This document shows, piece by piece, positions 1 to 8,583 of a stretch of 64,000 nt of DNA (positions within the stretch are counted from its first letter, which is position 1; each line of letters begins with the position of its first letter). Under the pieces are notes generated by a model that had not been told where the DNA came from, made no database searches, and saw nothing but the letters and a program-made list of their open reading frames with translations. The stretch is from Nostoc indistinguendum CM1-VF10 (GTDB lineage Bacteria > Cyanobacteriota > Cyanobacteriia > Cyanobacteriales > Nostocaceae): positions 1-64,000 of the forward strand of contig JAHHHS010000009.1 of the NCBI GenBank assembly GCA_019359215.1, given 5' to 3'. The translations under genes and the position numbers were made by a program.

Positions 1-2
1 AT

Positions 3-98
3 AACAAACTTAAGCTAATTAAACGTTCTGGATATGGATTTAGAAACTTTGAAAATTTTCGAGTTAGATGCTTGTTAAATTGGTATGCCAACTATTAA
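3..98 (+). pseudogene. C-terminal end of an IS transposase (5' part lies outside the window)
   Basis: An open frame enters from the left edge and stops at TAA 96-98. Its 31 residues include the segment KRSGYGFRNFENFR, which resembles the C-terminal end of DDE transposases of the ISL3 type (recalled from memory, not searched). Whether the complete transposase is intact cannot be judged, since only the tail is visible. I could not identify a terminal inverted repeat in the bases that follow. Confidence 0.55.
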
Positions 99-304
99 TT
101 GAGCATAACAAGTACTGAAGAACCATTTACTAGTAGTTAAATTAATTTCTGATGAGAATCACCTGAAATTTTCTACTTTTGTATATTTTCTTGTTTGAGT
201 ACAATGGCTAAAAGCCTATCTTGCTCGTTTAATAAAGATAGTATAGTACGGAAAATTTGTGATGTAATTCTAAATAGGTAATAAATCAATAGTTATTTAG
301 TGCA

Positions 305-2320
305 TCAAATTTCTGTCGCCAACCAAGCACACAAAACTTCTGCCACTGTCCACGCTTGGGCAATACATCCCCGTGGAGCCATAGGAGCATCACCATCAAA
401 AATTTCACTGAGACTACCAACACCGTGTGCAGTCAGATGATTAGCCATTGGTTCCAAAAATTGACGAGCCTGCTCAGGATTTTTGTAAACGCGCAGGTGT
501 GCTAAGACAAACGGCCCCAACAACCAACCCCAAACTGTTCCCTGGTGATAAGCTCCATCGCGTTGATACTGATTGCCTCCGTATTTACCCTTGTACTGAG
601 AATGGTTGGAAGCAAGCGAGAGTCCTGCGGGCATGCTACGCGATCGCAATCCATGAGAAGTCAGCAACATTCGTCCGCAAGCTTCTACCACACCCCTTTG
701 CTGGACAGGTGTAAGGGGGCTTTCTGGTAATGAAACAGTAAATATTTGGTTAGGTCGCAACAACGCATCATCACCATCAGGGCTGTCTATAACGTCATAG
801 CAATAACCTGTATTCTCATTCCAAAAGCGAGAAAATCTATACTGAACCCGGTCTGCCATTGCCTGATATTCTTGGTGTGGTTTACCAAGCTGACGGGCAA
901 ACTTTGCCATCGTCCGTAAAGCATTATACCAAAGGGCATTAACTTCAATTGGTTTGCCAATTCGGGGCGTAACTACCCAATCGCCAACTTTGGCATCCAT
1001 CCAGGTTAGTTGTACACCTGCCACACCTGCATAAAGTAAGCCATCAGCTGCATCAAGGTGAATGTTGTAGCGTGTACCGCGACAGTGCCAATTAATGATG
1101 TCTGCAAGCACTGGAAACAGTTCAGCCAGCAAATTATCATCGTCCGTAGCGCTGTAGTAAGCGCGGACTGCTTCAAAGTACCAAAGAGTGGCATCGACTG
1201 TATTATATTCTGGTTGCTCACCCGCATCGGGAAAGCGATTCGGCAACATTCCTTGGTCTACGTATCTGGCAAAGGTGCGGAGAATTGAGCATGCTACCTC
1301 TGGGCGACCAGTCGAAATTGTCAAACCCGGTAGACTAATCATTGTGTCACGTCCCCAGTCGCCAAACCAGTGATAACCAGCAATGATAGTTTTACTGTGG
1401 GGATTTTCTGGCAATGGGCGGTCAACAATAAACTGGTCAGCAGCTAGTATTAAGTGCTTGATCCAGGCAGGTGATTCCTTAGTGTTGAGGAATCGGTTAC
1501 TATTCCAAAGTCCTGTTAGTTTCTGCTCTTGAGCGCGACGTAACTTAAGTGCGGCTTCGCCATTGAAATTTGATTGTTTTTCTGTGGTGGCTACAAATGC
1601 GATCACGTCCCCAGGATTCAGTGTAACTTCAAAAGTCGCAGCGTGGAGATGGTCTTCTTTATCTATCAATCCCCGATAACGTTCAACAGCCAAGTCAAAG
1701 CCATGATACCAATCGTGGGCAACAGCACAGCTATCGTCTAAAGGCGAATCGCTCAACAGATACAGTGGTACAGCATCTGGATAAGCAGTTACACAAATCC
1801 CCTGTTCCACCTGTTCAACAGACATCTGCCAACCATTGCTTTGAGTGTCGCTGTGATAATCACGGTAGTTGACCAATGCTTTGAGGATCAACTTCAGAGG
1901 TTGGGTGGCACGACGCAGAGTATATTGGACATAGGTTGTATTCGCACCTTGTTGCATCCATACCCGTTTTTCTAACAAAGCATCAGCAACAGCAAAACGC
2001 CATAGGGGAATTGTACCTTCCAAGGAAAAGCGTTCAATATTTTGATAACCGTGGGGATTGACGATACCATCTGCCCAACGATTGGTATATATAGAATAAG
2101 AGCGAGTATCATACAGAACGGTTTCATCTAGTTTTGCGAGCATTAAAGTGCGACCCAGAGGTGGTTTTAATGCTGCTACCAGTAGTCCGTGATAGCGCCG
2201 AGTCAATAAACCTGCCACAGTCCCAGAGGCGTAACCACCAATACCGTTAGTAACTAACCACTCCCGCGATTCTGCAATGTCAAGATTGCCGCAGGTTTCC
2301 CGCCCAAATTCAATACACAT
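305..2320 (-). CDS. Glycogen debranching enzyme (amylo-alpha-1,6-glucosidase type)
   Basis: Cytosolic enzyme of glycogen breakdown that hydrolyses alpha-1,6 branch points. The N-terminal domain carries the family signature NGIGGYASGTVAGLLTRRYHG (about residues 25-45). The (alpha/alpha)6 catalytic half contains WFGDWGRDTM (near residue 320) and HQGTVWGWLLGPF near the C-terminus, both typical of the archaeal/cyanobacterial debranching family. I chose the ATG at 2320 (671 residues). An upstream in-frame TTG at 2347 would add nine residues without homology. Odd feature: about eight residues (around RSMPAGLS) between GLRS and the conserved YKGKYGG are encoded by a GC-rich dispersed-repeat-like sequence at 616-647. 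The gene stands alone with no co-directional neighbour close by. Confidence 0.9.
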   Translation of the reverse strand: MCIEFGRETCGNLDIAESREWLVTNGIGGYASGTVAGLLTRRYHGLLVAALKPPLGRTLMLAKLDETVLYDTRSYSIYTNRWADGIVNPHGYQNIERFSLEGTIPLWRFAVADALLEKRVWMQQGANTTYVQYTLRRATQPLKLILKALVNYRDYHSDTQSNGWQMSVEQVEQGICVTAYPDAVPLYLLSDSPLDDSCAVAHDWYHGFDLAVERYRGLIDKEDHLHAATFEVTLNPGDVIAFVATTEKQSNFNGEAALKLRRAQEQKLTGLWNSNRFLNTKESPAWIKHLILAADQFIVDRPLPENPHSKTIIAGYHWFGDWGRDTMISLPGLTISTGRPEVACSILRTFARYVDQGMLPNRFPDAGEQPEYNTVDATLWYFEAVRAYYSATDDDNLLAELFPVLADIINWHCRGTRYNIHLDAADGLLYAGVAGVQLTWMDAKVGDWVVTPRIGKPIEVNALWYNALRTMAKFARQLGKPHQEYQAMADRVQYRFSRFWNENTGYCYDVIDSPDGDDALLRPNQIFTVSLPESPLTPVQQRGVVEACGRMLLTSHGLRSRSMPAGLSLASNHSQYKGKYGGNQYQRDGAYHQGTVWGWLLGPFVLAHLRVYKNPEQARQFLEPMANHLTAHGVGSLSEIFDGDAPMAPRGCIAQAWTVAEVLCAWLATEI

Positions 2321-2377
2321 AAGAGAGCAATTTTCGGTTAATCCCAACTAAAATCTTACCTGCTAATCAGTGTCTAA

Positions 2378-2554
2378 AGTGGTCATTTAGGTGCAAAATT
2401 CTGTGAATTCTTTGGACCAAAAGATGACGAGTTTGGGCAACCAGCACTTGCAATAATTAGTTGGTTTGCAGATGAAACAAATGGGTATTGGTAGATCGAG
2501 CTAATTCCTGAAGCAGTTAGAGCATTTAATCGTTTTTCCCTCGAAGCTGCTTAA
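2378..2554 (+). pseudogene. Remnant of a small unknown gene with an in-frame amber stop
   Basis: A coherent, protein-like reading frame (segments FGPKDDEFGQPALAIISWF, then IELIPEAVRAFNRFSLEAA) runs from 2378 to TAA 2552-2554 and is broken only by TAG at 2492-2494, which directly follows a Trp codon. The composition (acidic and aromatic, few rare residues) looks like real protein rather than random translation. No start codon is visible because an in-frame TAA lies just before 2378. I do not recognise the family. It lies between two minus-strand genes. Confidence 0.35.
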
Positions 2555-2774
2555 TCTAAATGTTAATTTTATTTAACTTATGAGCCTTATAGTCAAAATT
2601 TAAGTTACAAATTTATTTAATTTTGTTAACTCATTTAGTTAGCGATCGCTTGTAGTTATATTAAAGAATGGGCACAGAGGTACACTAAATTTTTAATTTA
2701 GTGGTCGATTAACCAGTGGAGAACACAGAAGATCACACTGATTGCAATTATGAATTATATTGATTGTTTGGATT

Positions 2775-3305
2775 TTAACTACTCAAATTGGCAGCACCAA
2801 AAGTAGCATTGAATTTGCGACACCAGATAGCGGCAGATTTGTAATCTGCTAAATTGATATTCCTAGGAATAGAATATGTTTGAGCACCGCTATATTTTTT
2901 TAAGGGAGCAATAATGATATAATCTCCACTTTTTAAAGGATAAGATGGTGGCTTAGTTGAACCAATTACGTTATTTGAACGATGCAAAACTACTACTAAA
3001 TCCGGTCCTAATTCAGAAGTTTTAAACGACTGCTCAAGCTCTAGAAATGATTTACCATTTTTTGTGGTAATACTGACTGTTCCTTGAGTTGTATGTTCTC
3101 CAGAAACAAAAGTGCCTGACTTGATAGCAGTTGACTCCTGAGATTGTGCTGAGAGGGCTAAAGACTTCGCCGGAGTTGAAGAGGCAGGAACAGATGTATT
3201 CACAGCGATTGGACTTTCATTCAACTGATTACTTGATACTTTTCGGGCACAGCTAATCATGATAATAGAAAACAAACTTAGTATTAATAAATATCTAATT
3301 TTCAT
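2775..3305 (-). CDS. DM13-domain lipoprotein
   Basis: The 176-residue product starts with a lipoprotein signal: a hydrophobic stretch of residues 5-18, then Cys19 in the context IMISC. A Ser/Ala/Pro-rich linker runs to about residue 60. A DM13 domain fills the rest: GTFVSGEHTTQGTVSI, then ELGPDLVVVLHR, then the family's closing pattern around Cys162 (IWCRKFNATFG). DM13 domains are extracytoplasmic beta-sandwiches proposed to bind redox cofactors through the conserved Cys, but the precise role is unknown. It is monocistronic, with no partner gene nearby. The domain call is firm; the function is not. Confidence 0.8.
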   Translation of the reverse strand: MKIRYLLILSLFSIIMISCARKVSSNQLNESPIAVNTSVPASSTPAKSLALSAQSQESTAIKSGTFVSGEHTTQGTVSITTKNGKSFLELEQSFKTSELGPDLVVVLHRSNNVIGSTKPPSYPLKSGDYIIIAPLKKYSGAQTYSIPRNINLADYKSAAIWCRKFNATFGAANLSS

Positions 3306-3661
3306 TATTCAAATTCCTCAATACATCAATCAATAAACTAATTATTGCTTAAATAATAAGTCTAAAGATGATAAATATCTAAGAATTAATCTCTAAAAAG
3401 CTGATATTTACTTGAGAAAGTTCTTATGGATTTCTCAGCAAAATTTAAACTTTGACTCTCTAAGTACTTATACTTATAATTTCTTTACGGAGCATTTGAT
3501 ATCATAGAATGCTTCTTATGCTACAGCGAAAATACTTAGATCGTTAACAGAGATTTGGGAAAATAATTTCACGCAGGCGTCGGGCTGTCTCTCATCCCAT
3601 CTTTAAAAAGAGTGGGTTTTCCTAACGCCTGTTTATAAACTTATTTCGTATTTAATTTTTA
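3306..3661. other. Intergenic region with an inverted repeat downstream of the aldolase gene
   Basis: AT-rich spacer of 356 bases. It holds a 7-bp inverted repeat, CAGGCGT (3574-3580) and ACGCCTG (3625-3631), enclosing a shorter CCCA/TGGG hairpin. It lies 30-90 bases after the stop of the minus-strand aldolase gene and could be its terminator, although no U-tract follows. No other gene-like signal seen. Confidence 0.35.
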
Positions 3662-4699
3662 TCAATAGTTGCTTTTTTTAATATCACTAATCAATTCATC
3701 AATCCTTGATTGAGTCGTATTCCAAGAACACATAAAACGTACTCCCCCCACACCAATAAATGTATAAAACTGCCAGTTCTTTGCCTTTAATGCATGAATG
3801 ACTTGTTCCGGTAGTTTAACAAACACGGCGTTGGCTTCTCTAGGAAACATCAAGTCAACATTTTCTATGTTCAATAATTTATTTTCTAAGTATTCAGCAC
3901 ATTGATTGGCGTGTCTGGCGTTTTTTAGCCAAGCACCAGTTTCTAATAAACCCAACCAGGGAGCAGAGATAAACCGCATTTTTGAGGCTAGCTGACCTGC
4001 TTGCTTGCATCGATAATCAAAATCCTCTGCTAACTCTTTGTTGAAGAAAAGAATGGCTTCACCTAATGCCATTCCATTCTTGGTACCACAAAAACACAAC
4101 ACATCTACTCCACTTTTCCAAGTAATCTCAGCAGGGGTTTTATTCATAGCAGCAACTGCATTTGCGAAACGAGCGCCATCCATGTGGATCTTTAAGTTAT
4201 ACTTTTTTGCAACTTCTTGAATTTCTAGAAGTTCTTCAATAGAATATAAAGTTCCTAATTCAGTCGATTGCGTGATGCTAATAACTTTAGGTTTGGGATA
4301 ATGAATATCAGTCCGTTTAGTGACTATTGTCTCTGTAGATTCTGATGTTAACTTGCCATTTATACCATGAGCTAGTAACAGTTTAGAGCCATTAGACGCA
4401 AATTCAGGTGCGCCACATTCATCTGTTTCTATGTGAGATGTTTCATGACAAATGACGCTGTGATATGACTGACAAAGGGCTGCTAAAGATAAAGAATTCG
4501 CGGCTGTACCATTAAAAGTAAAAAATACTTCACAATCAATCTCAAAGAGTTCCCGAAAATAATCTGTGGCTTTTTGAGTCCACTCATCATTTCCATAGGC
4601 TGGAGCACTACCTTGATTTGCCCTAATCATATATTCGAGTGCTTCTGGACAAATCCCAGAATAATTATCACTTGCAAACTGTTCTAATTGGCTAATCAT
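3662..4699 (-). CDS. Low-specificity L-threonine aldolase (PLP-dependent beta-eliminating lyase family)
   Basis: Predicted to cleave L-threonine/allo-threonine to glycine and acetaldehyde using pyridoxal phosphate. At 345 residues it matches the family length. Seen: the N-terminal SDNYSGICPEALEYM, the cofactor-site segment HMDGARFANAV (Asp stacking on PLP), and the Schiff-base lysine in CFCGTKNGMALGEA near residue 208. The ATG start at 4699 agrees with family N-termini. It is a single-gene unit. Related beta-eliminating lyases share the fold, so substrate preference is inferred from family similarity. Confidence 0.85.
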   Translation of the reverse strand: MISQLEQFASDNYSGICPEALEYMIRANQGSAPAYGNDEWTQKATDYFRELFEIDCEVFFTFNGTAANSLSLAALCQSYHSVICHETSHIETDECGAPEFASNGSKLLLAHGINGKLTSESTETIVTKRTDIHYPKPKVISITQSTELGTLYSIEELLEIQEVAKKYNLKIHMDGARFANAVAAMNKTPAEITWKSGVDVLCFCGTKNGMALGEAILFFNKELAEDFDYRCKQAGQLASKMRFISAPWLGLLETGAWLKNARHANQCAEYLENKLLNIENVDLMFPREANAVFVKLPEQVIHALKAKNWQFYTFIGVGGVRFMCSWNTTQSRIDELISDIKKSNY

Positions 4700-5561
4700 A
4701 ATCTTTAGTTTAATTTTTATCAGTGATTATAATATTAGTGAATATTTTTTAAATTTGGCAACTACAAAATTGACGGGGGATGTTATATAGATTTTCGCTT
4801 GAGTGAGTTAAGCTGATGCGCGCCTAAATTGTATAAAAACTCTTTACGGTCGTTAGCTCTTAACTGTTAACGGTTAACAGTTATTAGTCATCAGTCATCA
4901 GCTTTAATGTAAATGTTCAAGTTAAATACGTAACAGCTTACAATAACTCCACCCCCAACCCCTCCTGCAAGTAAAGAGCTTGCTCTGATGTACCTCATGT
5001 GATTAGGAAACGCTATATTAATCTCTCAAACGATCTAATAACTCGGCTAATTGCAAGAACTTATGATGGTAGTAAACTAGATATTTATCCAGCTCTAATT
5101 AATTATTTGTGAATAATAAAATTTCCGAGTTTTTTAAAAAATCAGGAAGCTGAACCTTTTGATTTTTAAGAAATTAAATATAGCGGTTCTTATTTACGTA
5201 AGGTACACCCGTAAGGGCACGGTACTGCCGTGCCCCTATACCTCGCAATATAATTTTGTACTGCATTTGAATGGGAAACACTCAATTCGCAATTCGCAAT
5301 TACGTTTTGTGACGGGCATTTAGACCCCGACACAAAACGCGCTGCTTGATACAAACAGGGGACTTAAACCCCTGAACTAGGTTAAATATTGCAAATAACT
5401 AAGTAATATGCTAAAAAAATAAATTTTGCTAATTAAAATGCTAATTATATACTTATAATGTACCATAAAATGCCCGACCAATAACTATAACATCACTATT
5501 GGGCATATTTGTCCTTTAAAGGCACATATTGGGAAACCCTCTCCCTTAGCACTGGCTCACC
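4700..5561. other. Long intergenic region with palindromic and tandem repeats
   Basis: About 860 bases without a convincing gene. Contains short tandem units near 4865-4900 (repeated taacggt/gtcatca-like words), a clean hairpin GGGCACGG (5215-5222)/CCGTGCCC (5228-5235), and tandem aattcgc units near 5284-5300. These are typical Nostoc-type dispersed repeats. No promoter is assigned with confidence. Confidence 0.6.
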
Positions 5562-5589
5562 AATGACTAATGACTAATAACTAATGACT
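5562..5589. repeat. Four-copy heptamer repeat (AATGACT) containing the next gene's start codon
   Basis: Units at 5562, 5569, 5576 (AATAACT variant) and 5583. The ATG of the following ABC ATPase gene (5584) is the ATG of the fourth unit, and no Shine-Dalgarno sequence is visible. The ATGs in units one and two open four-codon frames that stop within the repeat. Confidence 0.85.
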
Positions 5590-6366
5590 GAACCATTGAT
5601 TGAACTGAAAGGTGTTTCTAAGTCCTTTGGTAGCCATAAAGTTCTAGATAATGTAGACTTGACCATTTATCGGGGAGAAGCACTGGGGATTATTGGCCCA
5701 TCAGGGACTGGTAAATCAACAATTTTACGGGTAATCGCGGGGTTACTTACTCCCGATGAAGGAGAAATTTATGTGCAAGGAGTGCGGCGAGACGGTTTGA
5801 TTGAGGATGGTGGCCAGCAGGTTGGCATTGGCATGGTGTTTCAGCAGGCGGCGCTATTTGATTCGCTGACGGTGGAGGAAAATGTGGGATTTTTACTTTA
5901 TCAAAATTCAAAACTACCGCGATCGCGTATTCAAGAATTGGTAAAAGAAAAATTGGAAATGGTAGGTTTGCCAGAAATAAGCGACCTCTACCCAGCCGAA
6001 CTTTCCGGGGGAATGCGAAAACGGGTAAGTTTTGCCCGTGCGATTATGTCTAACCCCGATAATCCTTCAGAAACCCCAGAAGTTCTACTATACGATGAAC
6101 CAACAGCCGGACTCGATCCCATTGCCTCAACAGTAATCGAAGATTTGATCCGCCATTTGCAATGTTTACATGGAGTTTGTAGCACCTATGCTGTTGTTAC
6201 CCACCAAGACAGTACTATGCGCCGTACAGCTGATAGACTTATATTTCTCTATGAAGGTAGAGTGCAATGGCAGGGTACAGTTAGTGAAACATACAACACA
6301 GAACATCCCTTGATTAGACAATTTCTCAGTGGAAGTGTGAAAGGGCCGATTCAAGTCGTCGGTTAG
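5584..6366 (+). CDS. ABC transporter ATP-binding protein, MlaF/TGD3-type lipid importer
   Basis: Cytoplasmic ATPase powering an MCE-type lipid transporter at the inner membrane (Mla in proteobacteria, TGD in chloroplasts). Seen in order: Walker A GPSGTGKS (residues 38-45), the signature LSGGMRKR (about 140-147), and Walker B LLYDEPTAGLDP (about 168-179). The LSGGM form and the overall length of 260 fit the MlaF branch rather than amino-acid importers. Its partner, the MCE protein, follows after 333 bases of repeats. The MlaE-type permease is not in this window. The start codon lies inside a heptamer repeat and has no visible ribosome site. Confidence 0.88.
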   Translation: MTEPLIELKGVSKSFGSHKVLDNVDLTIYRGEALGIIGPSGTGKSTILRVIAGLLTPDEGEIYVQGVRRDGLIEDGGQQVGIGMVFQQAALFDSLTVEENVGFLLYQNSKLPRSRIQELVKEKLEMVGLPEISDLYPAELSGGMRKRVSFARAIMSNPDNPSETPEVLLYDEPTAGLDPIASTVIEDLIRHLQCLHGVCSTYAVVTHQDSTMRRTADRLIFLYEGRVQWQGTVSETYNTEHPLIRQFLSGSVKGPIQVVG

Positions 6367-6437
6367 AAAGTGAAAAATGAGAAGTGAGGAGTTAGGGGTT
6401 AAAAGTGAAGAGTTAAGAATGAGGGATTAAAAGTTAA

Positions 6438-6570
6438 CGCGATGTGCAACTTATTATTAAAACCCTTCTCCAAACCTCTCCCCTGCAAAGAGAGAGGCTT
6501 GGATTCTAGCTCCCCTTCCCTACAAGGGAAGGGGTTGGGGGTTAGGTTTGAGAGAAAGTTGCACACCGCG
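6438..6570. mobile_element. MITE-like element with 14/15 inverted ends and a possible target duplication
   Basis: The left end (6438-6452) and right end (6556-6570) are inverted copies matching at 14 of 15 bases (CGCGATGTGCAACTT against CGCGGTGTGCAACTT). AAGTTAA occurs on both sides (6431-6437 and 6572-6578), consistent with a target duplication. The 133-bp body is non-coding and holds two internal palindromes. It separates the ATPase and MCE genes. Confidence 0.6.
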
Positions 6571-6602
6571 TAAGTTAAGAATAAAGAGCGAGAGTTAAAT
6601 TC

Positions 6603-6672
6603 AACTCCTAACTCCTAATTCTTAACTCCTAATTCTTAACTCCTAACTCCCAACTCCCAACTCCCAACTCCT
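6603..6672. repeat. Ten-copy heptamer tandem repeat (STRR, AACTCCT type)
   Basis: Ten consecutive 7-base units, AACTCCT, AACTCCC or AATTCTT, without interruption. This is the short tandemly repeated repetitive class known from heterocystous cyanobacteria. It ends 16 bases before the ribosome-binding site of the MCE gene. Confidence 0.9.
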
Positions 6673-6699
6673 AACTAATTATTGGGTGGAGGCAAAAAA

Positions 6700-8139
6700 A
6701 TGCGAGGTCTTATGACAAGCCGCTTCGCGTCTGGGCGAACATTTAGAGAAGGCTCTGTGGGGTTGTTAATCCTGCTAGGAATAGGGGTATTTGGATTACT
6801 CTTTCTGTGGTTAAATAGATTCACTGCTGCTGGCCGTGCATACAAAGTTATCGTGGAATTTGCTAACGCTGGCGGAATGCAAAAGGGAGCAACAGTTCGC
6901 TATCGAGGCGTTAAGGTAGGAACTATTTCCCAGGTGCGACCAGGGCCAAATGCCGTTGATGTAGAGATTGAAATTGCCAAAACTGACTTAATTCTCCCCC
7001 GGAATGTAGTGGTTGAAGCTAATCAGAGCGGACTAATTAGCGAAAGTATTATCGACATCACACCAAAAGCAACATTACCTACTGGGGTTGTAATTGCTAA
7101 ACCCCTAGATAAAAATTGTGATCCCAGCCTTATAATTTGTAATGGCTCTCGGTTAAAAGGTCAGGTTGGCATCAGTGTTGATGAACTAATTCGCAGTTCA
7201 ACTGAGGTAGCTGCTGTATACAGTAACCCTAAATTTTATACAAATGTTAATAGGGTTTTAGAAACTACCACAAGCGCAGCATCCAGTTTTACTGAGCTAA
7301 GTCAGGATTTACAAGGTTTGACCAAAAGCTTGCGACAACAACTAAATACATTTTCAGCCACTGCTAATTCAGTGCAACGAGCGACAAACCAACTTAATGC
7401 ATCCGCGATTCAAACTTCAAATCAAGTCGGTGCAACTGCAACTCAAGCAACTCGTTTGCTGAACAACCTGGATAACCTGTTGACAACCAATCGTTCGGCG
7501 CTGGTTGGTGCTTTAAACAATATCACCGAAACCAGTAACCAACTGCGTGTTACAGTCGGTAGCTTATCACCATCTGTGAATCGGTTAACTCAAGGACAAT
7601 TACTCAACAATTTAGAAGCTCTTTCAGCAAATGCAGCACAAGCCTCAGCTAATTTACGCGATGCTTCTAAAACCTTAAACGATCCCAAGAATGCGGTGCT
7701 ACTGCAACAAACTTTAGATTCAGCACGAGTAACGTTTGAAAATAGTCAAAAAATTACATCTGATTTGGATGAGTTGACAGGTGATCCTACTTTCCGCCAA
7801 AATTTGCGGCAATTGGTGAATGGTCTAAGTGGTTTAGTATCTTCTACACAACAGATGCAGCAACAAGTACAAGTTGCTACTACTTTAGATTCGGTAAAAA
7901 CTGCTGTGAGCAAACCAAAAAATTTAGTTCCTACCCCAGCACCAACCCAGCAGGCGATGTCTAAGGAAAAGTCCTTACCTGTGTATTTAACTAATCCCCC
8001 ACTTGCTAATTTTGAAAGTGCCGACACAAACCTTCAACCAACCCCTAGCCCATCTATCCCTAACTCATCCCAAGAAAACCTGTTGAAGCAGTTGCGGGAG
8101 TATGGTAAGCAACGGGAGCAACTAGAAACTGGAAAATAG
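6700..8139 (+). CDS. MCE-domain protein, MlaD/TGD2-type substrate-binding subunit of a lipid importer
   Basis: Membrane-anchored periplasmic subunit that binds lipid for the partner ATPase encoded upstream. The start ATG at 6700 follows GGAGG (6688-6692) with seven-base spacing; a TTG at 6682 in frame is unlikely. The 479 residues comprise one N-terminal membrane helix (about 20-40), one MCE domain (about 47-125, with KGATVRYRGVKVGTI), and a long Asn/Gln/Ser-rich helical tail (residues 170-400) expected to form a coiled-coil tube or oligomerise. The C-terminus is proline-rich. Length and layout match cyanobacterial TGD2-like proteins. Lipid specificity is unknown. Confidence 0.88.
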   Translation: MRGLMTSRFASGRTFREGSVGLLILLGIGVFGLLFLWLNRFTAAGRAYKVIVEFANAGGMQKGATVRYRGVKVGTISQVRPGPNAVDVEIEIAKTDLILPRNVVVEANQSGLISESIIDITPKATLPTGVVIAKPLDKNCDPSLIICNGSRLKGQVGISVDELIRSSTEVAAVYSNPKFYTNVNRVLETTTSAASSFTELSQDLQGLTKSLRQQLNTFSATANSVQRATNQLNASAIQTSNQVGATATQATRLLNNLDNLLTTNRSALVGALNNITETSNQLRVTVGSLSPSVNRLTQGQLLNNLEALSANAAQASANLRDASKTLNDPKNAVLLQQTLDSARVTFENSQKITSDLDELTGDPTFRQNLRQLVNGLSGLVSSTQQMQQQVQVATTLDSVKTAVSKPKNLVPTPAPTQQAMSKEKSLPVYLTNPPLANFESADTNLQPTPSPSIPNSSQENLLKQLREYGKQREQLETGK

Positions 8140-8189
8140 GCAATACAACTTTACCAAATTTTAGATTTTAAATTTTGGAAGTTCCTAAG

Positions 8190-8224
8190 AGATGGGAGAA
8201 GCAGGCTACTTGCTTCTCCCATCT
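8190..8224 (+). terminator. Strong hairpin terminator after the MCE gene
   Basis: Perfect 14-bp stem (8190-8203 paired with 8211-8224) with a 7-base loop, 51 bases after the MCE stop codon. The following sequence is AT-rich with a short T-run at 8238-8242 but no immediate U-tract. Confidence 0.7.
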
Positions 8225-8583
8225 TACGTAATTATTCATTTTTAACCAGTCAGGAATGGTATACCACCTCTGCAAACTATCAAACTTCATAATTTATCCT
8301 TCAGATTCTAGTAGAACTTCATCGGGTACTTCGTGCCTACGAATTCTTCTATATGCTCTACTTGCCCAAAACCAGTAAAAGCCATTGTAAAGAATGTTGC
8401 TGTGACCTGCGCGATCGCTAGTTGTTATTTTTTGGTCAGGTCGGGGAATTCTATTAATAGGATTCAGTAATTCGTGCAGCGTTGACCAGAGAAAGGCTTC
8501 CCGTAGGATAGCAACTGATATTGGTTGTTGTGGGTTTATTTGAACTGTCTTGTAAAAATATTTTGAGTTTTGAGGATCGGCTG
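8225..8583. other. Intergenic region before the Tudor-knot gene
   Basis: A minus-strand frame covers most of this stretch but begins with TTG inside the next gene and has no recognisable domain, so I do not call it. Contains a HIP1-type site near 8410 and a dispersed-repeat fragment near 8495-8510. Confidence 0.5.

Noticed and set aside
448..1373. Several plus-strand frames across the debranching enzyme gene
   Set aside because: They are shadows of a clearly conserved minus-strand gene.
5215..5235. Hairpin and nearby repeats considered as a CRISPR array
   Set aside because: No regular repeat-spacer pattern; they are single palindromes and heptamers.
6603..6672. Heptamer array considered as a CRISPR or origin iteron
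   Set aside because: Units are contiguous 7-mers without spacers, which is typical STRR, and no replication gene is near.
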